From: CAVYVZ01 sp963772065
Lineage (GTDB): Bacteria > Acidobacteriota > Vicinamibacteria > Vicinamibacterales > UBA2999
DNA length: 64,000 nucleotides
Assembly (NCBI GenBank): GCA_963772065.1
Contig: CAVYVZ010000003.1
Span: 1-64,000 of the forward strand
Direction of reading: 5' to 3'
Position 1 is the stretch's first letter. Each line of letters starts with the position of its first letter. Made by a program: the position numbers and the translations under genes. This document shows, piece after piece, positions 56,623 through 64,000 of the stretch. Under the pieces are notes generated by a model. That model did no database searches, was not told the DNA's origin, and worked only from the letters and a program-made list of their open reading frames with translations.

Positions 56623-57672
56623 CTACGCGATCGCGGCCAGCGGATGTTCCGGCGACACGACTCGGTCGTACAGATCGACGTAGTTGGCGGCCATGCGTGC
56701 GACGGTGAAACGCTTCTCGAATACCGCCCTGCACATGCGCCGGTCGAGTGTGTCGATGCGGTCCGTCGCCGCAATCGCCTGTTCGAGGCTCCCGACGACG
56801 AAGCCGGTCACGCCCTCGTCGATCACCTCGGCAACGGAGCCGCCGCGAAATGCGATGACCGGGGTGCCACAGGCGAGGGCCTCGATCATCACGAGCCCGA
56901 ATGGCTCCGGCCAGTCGATCGGAAAGAGAAGCGCACGCGCGTGGCCGAGGAACTCGGCTTTCTCGGCGTCGCCGATTTCTCCGATGAAGTCGACGAGCGG
57001 ATCGTCGAGGAGCGGGCGTATTTCGTGCTCGAAGTAGTCGGTATCCGCGGGATCCACCTTGGCCGCGATGCGGAGCGGCTGGCCGCATGCCCGCGCGATC
57101 GCGATCGCGCGATCCAGGCGCTTCTCCGGCGAAATCCGCCCCAGGAACGCCAGATACGAGCCCGCTCGCGGATGGAATGAGAGCAGGTCGGGCGGCAGGC
57201 CGTGGTGCACCGTGGCAACCCAGTGGGCGTGCGGCAGCGGCGCGCGCTGAGCCGTCGAGATCGACACGCATGGGATGTCGTTGAATTCCTCGTACAACGG
57301 GATGAGCTCCGGAAGATCCAGGCGACCATGCAGGGTCGTGAGGTGCGACGGCAGCACCCGGCGTGCGATGGGAAAGTGGAGCTGGGCGATGTGGAAGTGA
57401 ACGACATCGAACTCGTCCGCCTGCTTCACCACCTGCTCGAGCATGTAGACGTGCGGCGCGAGAAAATCCTGGCAGGAACCGCTGAGGCGCAGCGCCGTGG
57501 GCGAGCAGGGCACCAGTCGGGCGGACGTCCGGGAATCGCCCGAGGCGAAGAGCGTCACCTCGTGACCCTGGCGTACGAGCTCCTCCACCAGATTCGACAC
57601 TACGCGCTCCGTCCCGCCATAGAGCCTCGGCGGCACACTTTCCACCAGGGGTGCAACTTGGGCAATTCTCAT
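56623..57672 (-). CDS. Glycosyltransferase family 4 protein
   Basis: I start at ATG 57672 (MRIAQVAPLVESVPPRLYGG), a typical GT4 opening; the frame open to 57846 adds unrelated basic residues. The 349-residue GT-B protein has VSNLVEELVRQGHEVTLFAS in the acceptor domain, FDVVHFHIAQLHFP, and the donor domain GSYLAFLGRISPEKRLDRAI, VDFIGEIGDAEKAEFLGHAR and LFPIDWPEPFGLVMIEALAC, the EPFGLxxxE motif that binds the sugar nucleotide. It is retaining and cytosolic. Linkage to the debranching-type gene 3 bases downstream suggests glucan or trehalose-type storage metabolism. Confidence 0.92.
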   Translation of the reverse strand: MRIAQVAPLVESVPPRLYGGTERVVSNLVEELVRQGHEVTLFASGDSRTSARLVPCSPTALRLSGSCQDFLAPHVYMLEQVVKQADEFDVVHFHIAQLHFPIARRVLPSHLTTLHGRLDLPELIPLYEEFNDIPCVSISTAQRAPLPHAHWVATVHHGLPPDLLSFHPRAGSYLAFLGRISPEKRLDRAIAIARACGQPLRIAAKVDPADTDYFEHEIRPLLDDPLVDFIGEIGDAEKAEFLGHARALLFPIDWPEPFGLVMIEALACGTPVIAFRGGSVAEVIDEGVTGFVVGSLEQAIAATDRIDTLDRRMCRAVFEKRFTVARMAANYVDLYDRVVSPEHPLAAIA

Positions 57673-57910
57673 GATGAGATGCTGTCGACTGCAAGAATTG
57701 TCCCTGGCGGAGTCATGGCGCGATCGGCGCCTCCCGCGGAGATGGGGTCGCCACATTTCGTCCGCGGAGCGATGCCCGACGCCGCATGAATGCAACCAGA
57801 ACTGAACCGTAACCGCAGCCGCTCGCAGGGGCGGATCGCGAGGCACCTGTCGAAATCGAATCGAATTCCCGATAAAGTGGGAAACCTCCCTTCAAGGCGA
57901 GAGAGCGCAC

Positions 57911-59119
57911 ATGGATCCGGAACGTCCAGCCACCGCCGTTGAGCGAGGGTCTGCCGCCAGACCCCCCGCCTCGCAGCCCGGCGACGCGTCACGCCGCTCG
58001 GCCGAAACCACGCCTGTCGAGCACGACTACCAGGCCGCGTGGCGGCACACGCTCGTTGCCGTCAAGGAAGCGCTGGCTGACCTCGAAGCCGCCGCAAACA
58101 GAACGCCGGTCGAACCGATGGCTGCCGTGTCGAGCCTGGTCGAACGGCTCGTTGCCGTCGCGACGGCGGCGGCCGACGCCGCCGGACAGCACATTCGCGC
58201 AGAGGCGAGGGCAGAGGTCGCGCAGACGCAGGCGATCGTCGCGCAGGTCCAGGCCGAACTTCAGCGCGAGCGGGAGCAGCTGAAAGCGGCCAGCCAGAGT
58301 CTCGACACCGAGCGCACGGCGCGAGGACGCGCCGAGGCAGCGCTGACGGAAGCGCGAGAGGCGAGCGAGCGGAGCGCATCGGCGTACGAGTCGCAGATAC
58401 GCTCGTTGACCACGGACATCGAAGCGAGCCGCGCGAAGCTCCAAACGAACGGCGCGGAGCTGCAGACGACGCGCTCGGAGCTCGAAGCGAACCGTAAGGA
58501 GGTCAAAGCGAAACGCGCGGAGATCGACGCGAATCGTACCGAGATCGACACGCATCGCGCCGCGCTCGAAGCGAATCGCGCGGAGCTCGCTCAGCTTCGG
58601 CAGCAGATGGAGACCGAGCGCGCGGAGCGCGCCGCGCTCATCACCGCGATCAAACAGGCGATCGGGATCGGCGGCGGTGGAGACACGACCCCTGCGGCGC
58701 CGACGCCGCCGACGACCGAGGTCGAGGCCGATCGCGTGGACGCCGCTCCGAGCGAGGTCGCCGAAGCTCCTGCCGCTGCTGCCGCCGCCGCACCGGTGGC
58801 TGATGGCAAAGCCAATCGCGGCGTCCAGCAGAACCCCGAGCTGGAGGCCTACGCGCGCGAGCTGATCGGCAAAGCGGAAGCGATGTACCGCGCGGACGTC
58901 GCCGCACGCCGCAGTACCTCCGAGCTCGTCGACCGGCTGACGTCGAGCCTCCGCCGGGCGCGCCTGGCGTTTGCGCGCCGCATGGGCGCGTCGAATCTGA
59001 AGGAGACGACCATTTTCGAGCAGCAACTCGCCGAAGTGCTCGACACCAGCGAGGAGACGAACTTCATCCGCCACCTCGGGATCGCCGCCTACGAGTCGCT
59101 GTCGAAGCCGGGACTCTAA
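57911..59119 (+). CDS. Coiled-coil protein with perfect-register heptad repeats
   Basis: The 402-residue soluble protein has an N-terminal helical part (WRHTLVAVKEALADLEAAA), a long coiled coil from about residue 90 to 250, a Pro/Ala/Glu/Val linker and a conserved-looking C-terminus (NPELEAYARELIGKAEAMYR, RLRRARLAFARRMGASNLKE type). In the middle, six successive 7-residue units run ELEANRK, EVKAKRA, EIDANRT, EIDTHRA, ALEANRA, ELAQLRQ, which is a tandem amplification in 21-base steps. There is no signal peptide or membrane helix. I do not recognise the family; a polarity, cytoskeleton-like or signalling scaffold role would be speculation. The gene stands alone. Confidence 0.8.
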   Translation: MDPERPATAVERGSAARPPASQPGDASRRSAETTPVEHDYQAAWRHTLVAVKEALADLEAAANRTPVEPMAAVSSLVERLVAVATAAADAAGQHIRAEARAEVAQTQAIVAQVQAELQREREQLKAASQSLDTERTARGRAEAALTEAREASERSASAYESQIRSLTTDIEASRAKLQTNGAELQTTRSELEANRKEVKAKRAEIDANRTEIDTHRAALEANRAELAQLRQQMETERAERAALITAIKQAIGIGGGGDTTPAAPTPPTTEVEADRVDAAPSEVAEAPAAAAAAAPVADGKANRGVQQNPELEAYARELIGKAEAMYRADVAARRSTSELVDRLTSSLRRARLAFARRMGASNLKETTIFEQQLAEVLDTSEETNFIRHLGIAAYESLSKPGL

Positions 59120-59140
59120 GCGCCCCCGCGCGCCACATCG

Positions 59141-60134
59141 CTATTGCGGACGAGTGCCCGCGAGCAACCGCTGCAGGACCGCATCCAGGCTCTCCTCGGA
59201 TCGGCCCGCGTCGACGTCCTTGAAGAGAACCCAGCGTTCCGTGTGGCCGGCGGACGCATTCGGCACGAGGCGCGCAAGCGGCGCCAGCGTCTCCAATTCG
59301 ATGAAAGTACCCGCGGTGTACGTCTCGGTGTTGCTTCCGAAGTCGGGGTACGCGCCGTCCTCCACCCACGGGAAGCGCTTCACGAACAGCGTCCGCCCGC
59401 GCAGGTAGGCCGCCCACCCCTGCCTGTTGCCCACGCCGATCTTCTGCGGCTCTTTCATCTGGTCGTTCGTTCGAAGCCGGATGTACTTCTTGCCGATGGT
59501 CCAACGCGGGTCCGACAGGTCGGTGTAATGCCACAGCGCGAGCGGCCGCGCCGGCAGCAGGTAGTCGTCGTGCGACCGGTAGGGTTCCTGAGGAATGATC
59601 ACCTCGCCTCCGCCATTCATGATCGTCAACGCCCATGGAGCGACCTCGACGTCCCACAGTCCCTTGTTGGTGAGACGGTGAGCAACCGTGACGCCGGACC
59701 CTTCCGGATCCAACGTGACGGTCAGCTCCTTCTGAATGCCGGTCCTCGGTTCCACGGGCTGCACGAGCCGAATCGTGTTCCCCTCGATCGTGTGCGCCAC
59801 CGGATCGTTGTCGGGGGAGTAGCTCCGCGGCATGGCCTCCGGCGCCGTCCACAGGCGATGACCGCCCCACGGCTTCCACGTGCCGAGCTCGGTCTTGACC
59901 GCGTCGCTGGGGATCTCGCCCAGGATGTTCTCGCCGCCGATGTACGCGTAGCGAATGATGCGCGGTCCTACGTCGGTCGTGACGACGACCTCGACGCTGT
60001 TGTTCGCAAGCCGATAGCAGTTCGGCTGCCCAAGGCACTGGACCTTCTCGACCTCGACCTGGGCGCTCGCTATTGCGACGTCCACCGCCATGCCGAGCAG
60101 CAACGCGAGCACGACTCGATGTGCGTATCGCATC
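59141..60134 (-). CDS. Exported DUF4380-like / aldose-epimerase-fold protein
   Basis: I start at ATG 60134 (MRYAHRVVLALLLGMAVDVAIASAQ), a signal peptide; the open frame from 60178 overlaps the cupin gene. The mature 305 residues are beta-rich with VEVVVTTDVGPRIIRYAYIG, GGENILGEI, WKPWGGHRLWTAPEAMP, LTVTLDPEGSGVTVAHRLTN and VAPWALTIMNGGGEVIIPQE, a galactose-mutarotase-like sandwich as in DUF4380. The Trp/Gly/His block GGHRLW probably lines the sugar site. The ligand is unknown. Its ATG lies three bases after the cupin stop, so the two form an operon. Confidence 0.82.
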
Positions 60135-60137
60135 GCC

Positions 60138-60503
60138 TTACTTGAGCTCCACTTCGATGACGCGCATCGGTTTCGCACCAGGATTTGCGACCTGGTGCGT
60201 CACGTTGGCATCCCGGTAGCCAACGCTGCCGGCGGCGAACTTGACGGTCTCGGCGGCCTTGCCGGGCTCGGTGAACACGAGGGCACCCTCAGTGAGGATC
60301 ACGCCGACGTGCGCCAGGTCGTGCGTGTGCATTCCCGTGTTCGCGACGCCCGCCGGAAATGTCACATCCTTAACGCGCACGCGATCGTTTTCGAAGACCA
60401 CCTTGCTCGTGGAGCGCTCCGTCTGCGCACCCGTCAACACCATGCTCATCGCCGCCGCGCCGACGAGCGTGCCGATGACAAACGACGTTCGGCCCGTGCT
60501 CAT
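60138..60503 (-). CDS. Exported small cupin-domain protein
   Basis: The 121-residue protein begins at ATG 60503 with GGGAGG about 6 bases upstream. The N-terminus (SFVIGTLVGAAAMSMVLTGAQ) is a signal or anchor. A single cupin barrel follows: VRVKDVTFPAGVANTGMHTHDLAHVGVIL holds motif 1 with HTHD, and GYRDANVTHQVANPGAKPMRVIEVELK holds motif 2 with the third His. The three His can bind a metal. The small size and position before a mutarotase-fold gene suggest a role in handling a small sugar or signal; that is inference. Confidence 0.85.
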   Translation of the reverse strand: MSTGRTSFVIGTLVGAAAMSMVLTGAQTERSTSKVVFENDRVRVKDVTFPAGVANTGMHTHDLAHVGVILTEGALVFTEPGKAAETVKFAAGSVGYRDANVTHQVANPGAKPMRVIEVELK

Positions 60504-60557
60504 ACATCCTCCCGTTCGGGCTGATGTTACGACTCCGGACCCGAGTCCGTCGACTGC

Positions 60558-63200
60558 TTACTCGTTGCGCAGGACGACCGCGGGTTGCAGCCGCAGCGCA
60601 CGCACCGCAGGGACAGCGCAGGCCAGCAGCGCGATTGCGATCAGAAGGCCTCCTACTCCGGCAAACGTGCGGAGATCCGCCGCTCCGACGCCGAACAGCA
60701 GGCTGGACAGCAGGCGCGTGAGCGCAAGCGCGGTGAGCGCGCCGACGACGACACCGCCGATGACGACGCCAATCCCCTGGCCGACGATGAGGCGCAGGAT
60801 GCTGCCAGAACTCCCGCCGAGCGCCATTCGAATGCTGATCTCCTTCAGGTGCTGCTGCACGTCAGTACCCGATCACGCCGTAGATGCCGACGACCGACAG
60901 GATCAGCGCGACGAGGGCGAAGCCGCCGACCAGCAGCGACAGGGACTGCGGGCGCTCGAGCGATTCGGCCACGAGCTCGTCGATCGTCGCTACGTTCGAG
61001 AGCGGCGCCGCCGGCTCGAGCTCGCGAAGAATGCCGCGCACGGTCGGGAGGGCCGAACCCGATTCGACGTCCGTTCGCAGCACGAGGTATCGGAAGAGCG
61101 ACTGCTGCGACAGCGGCGAATACACGGTGCCCTGATCGGGCTGGTCGAGCCCGACGTACTTCACCTCGCTCACTACGCCGACCACCGTCGTCCACGGGCA
61201 CGTCGTGCAACCGCCCTCGCGGAAGCGCTTGCCGACGCTGCTCTCGTTGGGAAAGAACCGCTTCGCCCATGCACGATCGACCATCACGCTCTCGAGATTG
61301 GGACGCTGTGCGTCCCGTTCGTCGAGGATCCGTCCCTCGAGGAGCGTGAGGCCGAGAACGCGGACGTACGCCGGCGTCGACCGCAACCCAGGGCGTGGCT
61401 GGCTGCGACTGGCCGGAAGCCGTCGGAAAGTCCTCGAGATCGAAGTTATTGATGTTGCCGACGTCGTCGGGAGCGCGCCCATCGGCGAAGGCCACGCCAC
61501 GGATGCCCGGCGCAGCTTCGAGGCGGCGTGTGAGCGCGTCCCAGAAGGACGTCGCGGCTCCGGGGTCCGAGGTACTGCTTCGCAGGGAGACGTATCGACG
61601 CGGTCAGCACATTCCGGGTGTCGAATCCGAGGTCGACCTTCTGGAGCTCGTGCAAGCTTGCGAGCAGCAACCCTGCCACGATGAGGAGTGGTGTGGCGAC
61701 CGCAAACTGAGTCCCGACGAGCGCCTGCCGCAGACGGCGTGTGGCGAGGCTGCCTGTGGACGAGCGTCCGAGCGATCGAAGCGAGTGGTCGATCGTCCCG
61801 CCCGTGCCGTGCAGCGCGGGAATCAGCCCGAAGAGGCATCCGCTCATCACGGTCAGCACCGCCATGAGCCCGAGCACCGTGCCGTCCACGGTGACCTCCT
61901 GCATGCGGGGAAAGTAGCCGGCTCCGACGCTCTGCAGGAGCCTCATGCCGACCCAGGCCAGCGCCGCGCCGAGGATGACCGCGCCGAGCGCGAGCACGGC
62001 GCTCTCCGCGAGCATGTACCGGACGACGCGCGCGCGGGAGGCTCCGAGCGCCGCGCGCACGGCCAGCTCCTGGCGGCGACCGGTCACTCGCGCGATCAGC
62101 AGGTTCGACGCGTTCGCGCACGCAATCAGCCACACGAGGCCGACGGCCGCCAGGGCAAGACCCGCCGTCGTCTCGACGTCGCCGACGATCCACGTCTTGA
62201 GATCGGCCATGCTCCACGTCGCGCGATCATCCTGGTACGAAGCCTTCCACAGCGGGAATATCCGCCGATTGATCGCGCGCAGCTCGCTCGCCGCAGCGGC
62301 GCGATCGCCGTCCTTTCGCAGCCGGGCGATCACCGAATAGAAGAACGGGCCGCGCCGTGGAGGGATCGACCACTGCATCGGTGCGAAGACATCCTGCTGT
62401 CGCTCGAGCGGACCCGCGAGCGGGGGGAGGACCCCGGCGAGCGCGTAGTCCGCGCCATCGAGACGGACAGGTGTTCCGAGGACATCGGTGCGGCCGCCGA
62501 GCCGCTGCCGCCAGAAACCGTGGCTCACGATCACCACGAGTGGGCTGCCGGGCCGATCGTCCGCCTCGGTGAAGTCGCGGCCAAGCGCGGGGCGGATGCC
62601 AAGGAGCGCGAAATACGTCGATGACACGAGGCGTACGCGGACGAGGTCCGCCCGTTCGCCGTCGCTGAAGCTCATCGTTCGGCCCCTGAAGCCCGCAATT
62701 TGCTCGAACTGAGTCTGCTGGTCTCGCAGCGCGAGGTAGTCGGCCACCGAGAAGTTGAAGCGGAACGGCGGCGTGTCGGTGTAAATCCACACGAGCCGAT
62801 CCGGCTCGGCGTATGGCAACGGACGCAGCAGGGCTGCGTTGACGGCACTGAAGATTGCGGTCGTGCCACCGATGCCGAGGCCGACCGTCATCACGATCGT
62901 GAGCGTGACCATCGGAGCGCGTCGAAGGCCCCGAATGCACACTTGAACGTCCTGCACGAAATCCTGGAGCATCAGCGCGCGGTGCACGTGGGCCTCCTTC
63001 CGTTCGTCCTGATCGCGGCAATACCGACGGGTGGCCTCGAGATCGCCAAACCGGCGCCTGGCCTCGCGGTGTGCTTCCTCAACCGCCATCCCCGCGGCCA
63101 CGAGCTCTTCCACTCTCATCTGAAGATGCAGCGTCAGCTCGTCGTCTACGTCCGCCTGAATGCGGTCGGGCCGGCGCCGCAGGTACCAGAAGGGCGGCAT
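60558..63200 (-). CDS. ADOP-type MacB/FtsX permease (three frameshifts)
   Basis: The start is ATG 63200, overlapping the PadR stop (ATGA). The N-terminal soluble part (DDELTLHLQMRVEELVAAGM, EEAHREARRRFGDLEATRR) is the prefix that marks acidobacterial duplicated orphan permeases. Then come helix 1 (VTLTIVMTVGLGIGGTTAIF), a MacB periplasmic core, and three helices with ANASNLLIARVTGRRQELAV. A second core follows (NLESVMVDRAWAKRFFPNES) and further FtsX helices (LVGGFALVALILSVVGIYGV, EISIRMALGGSSGSILRLIV), ending VVLRNE. Breaks near 61571, 61379 and 60864 each equal one extra base. Repaired length is about 880 residues. No ATPase gene adjoins; these permeases are usually orphan. Confidence 0.9.
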
Positions 63201-63530
63201 CAGGCGCCTTCGAGCACGGCATCAACCGCGCGCGTGTACCGGCGCCAGTTGGCCGCCTCCTCCCGCAACCGCTTCCGTCCGGTGGCGGTGAGCGTGTAGT
63301 ACCGGGCGCGCCGGTTGTTCTCGGACGGCCCCCATTCGGCATCCACGAGACCCTGGCGATCGAGGCGGTGGAGCGCCTGGTACAGCGCGGCGTCCTCGAT
63401 GGCGAGCTCGCCGTTCGTCCGCTCGTGGACGCTCGAGGCGATGCGATATCCGTGCATCGGGCCGTCGGCGAGCATGCGGAGCACGAGCAGAATCGAGCGT
63501 GCCCTGGACGAGGGACAAGGGGGCCGGCAT
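63200..63530 (-). CDS. PadR-family transcription regulator (one frameshift)
   Basis: ATG 63530 follows GGGGAG and opens MPAPLSLVQGTLD, the standard PadR beginning. Near 63497 (GATTCTG) one extra T breaks the frame. Dropping it gives DLLVLRMLADGPMHGYRIAS, then the winged helix LAIEDAALYQALHRLDRQGL, VDAEWGPSENNRRARYYTLT and GRKRLREEAANWRRYTRAVD. The repaired length is about 109 residues. The uninterrupted frame running up to 63922 is a false N-terminus antisense to the next gene. The stop overlaps the permease ATG, the usual PadR-ADOP pair, in which the regulator is taken to control the transporter. Confidence 0.88.
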
Positions 63531-63629
63531 CTCTCCCCATAGACGGTGAGGGGAACGTTTCGGTTGGCTGGACCGTCGCGGGAGTTCTGAATCGGGGCGG
63601 CACGTGTCCTGCAGCACGACGGGACCGCC

Positions 63630-64000
63630 ATGGGCCACGGCACCGCGGACGCGTCCTCCTCGTCACGGCGTCCCATCAAACTGCTCGTCGTGGGGCCCTC
63701 GCTCGAGCAGTTTCTCGGCGGCCAGGAAGTGCAGGCCGATCTGCTCGTCCGAAGCTGGCGCGACGACGCGGACGTGCGAATGACGTTCGTTTCACACAAT
63801 CCCGCGCTACCTCGCGCGCTGCGATGGGCCGAACGCATGCCCGGGCTTCGGAGCGTCGTGCGTTTGCCGACGCGACTGCCGGCGCTCTGGCGCGCGTCGC
63901 GACGCGCGGACATCGTCCACATCTTCTCGGCGTCGCACTCGTCGTTCCTCGTGGCGACACTCCCGGCGTGGTGCGTGGCTCGCCTACTCGGGCGGCGAAC
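63630..64000 (+). CDS. Glycosyltransferase (GT4-like), N-terminal part, cut by window end
   Basis: The frame opens at ATG 63630 and is uninterrupted to the right edge (123 codons). It reads PIKLLVVGPSLEQFLGGQEV, the Gly-rich first loop of GT-B glycosyltransferases, then QADLLVRSWRDDADVRMTFV, and ADIVHIFSASHSSFLVATLP, the DIVHxFSAS block found in family-4 acceptor domains. The donor-sugar domain would lie outside the window. It diverges from PadR with 99 bases between starts, so a capsule or exopolysaccharide gene group may begin here. Confidence 0.8.
   Translation, partial: MGHGTADASSSSRRPIKLLVVGPSLEQFLGGQEVQADLLVRSWRDDADVRMTFVSHNPALPRALRWAERMPGLRSVVRLPTRLPALWRASRRADIVHIFSASHSSFLVATLPAWCVARLLGRR

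Noticed and set aside
63535..63922. N-terminal extension of PadR back to 63922
   Set aside because: The PadR opening MPAPLSLVQGTLD starts at 63530 in another frame with a ribosome site; the longer frame is antisense to the glycosyltransferase gene.
1..64000. tRNA, rRNA, insertion sequence or prophage
   Set aside because: I saw no cloverleaf, conserved rRNA words, transposase or phage structural motifs on either strand.

Overview
The window is GC-rich bacterial chromosome that fits an Acidobacteriota, probably the Vicinamibacteria (soil subdivision 6) lineage. That assignment is an inference from gene content: four Oar-like TonB-dependent receptors with N-terminal carboxypeptidase-regulatory domains and no SusD partner, a PadR regulator overlapping a duplicated-core MacB/FtsX permease (the ADOP type), a CRTAC1/ASPIC-UnbV propeller protein, an MA-like peptidase fused to TPR and Sel1 repeats, PEGA and ankyrin secretome proteins, and intergenic short-word repeats. 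I see no rRNA, tRNA, insertion sequence, prophage or CRISPR array.

Layout. 0-2.3 kb: a cut-off secreted intradiol-dioxygenase-like lipoprotein, a PEGA protein and a small outer-membrane-type protein. 2.4-7.5 kb: receptor 1 (frameshifted) and a DHA2 drug-efflux transporter, separated by a repeat-rich palindromic spacer. 7.5-9.7 kb: a methionine unit in which a SAM-I riboswitch leads into an ACT-less aspartokinase and a cystathionine gamma-synthase-type enzyme. 9.7-17.5 kb: a small protein, the peptidase/TPR/Sel1 protein, an ankyrin protein, a metallophosphoesterase coupled to a membrane protein, and a dihydroorotate-dehydrogenase-like enzyme. 17.4-27 kb: CRTAC1 protein, receptor 2, two TPR proteins and a heptaheme cytochrome c, arranged around one divergent promoter. 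27-40.2 kb: a carbohydrate locus with a PL11-like propeller protein, an alginate-lyase-family enzyme, a GH36-type alpha-galactosidase, a hybrid histidine kinase, receptor 3, a GntR/FadR regulator, a YiaK-type diketogulonate reductase and a PQQ-like propeller. 40.2-43.3 kb: zinc-ribbon protein, sigma-54 activator, methyltransferase-like protein. 43.4-57.7 kb: receptor 4, a TPR protein, a TIM-barrel isomerase-like protein, two Gfo/Idh/MocA oxidoreductases, a SUMF1-type protein, ApbE, an extended SDR, a glycogen-debranching-type enzyme and a GT4 glycosyltransferase. 57.9-64 kb: a coiled-coil heptad-repeat protein, a DUF4380-like protein with a cupin, the PadR-ADOP pair, and the start of another glycosyltransferase.

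Two things dominate. First, at least 24 reading-frame breaks fall inside otherwise well-conserved genes, most of them equivalent to one extra base; this looks like uncorrected indel error in the assembly more than gene decay, so the broken genes are given as single spans with the break positions. Second, the spacers carry unusual short tandem and inverted repeats (GGTCAAA, GACCTA, CGAACC and 'CCACGGAGAACACGG' words), including a 244-bp composite palindrome. The locus logic is mainly nutrient scavenging: secreted propeller and lyase enzymes, outer-membrane receptors, regulators and sugar-acid or NAD-linked oxidoreductases.
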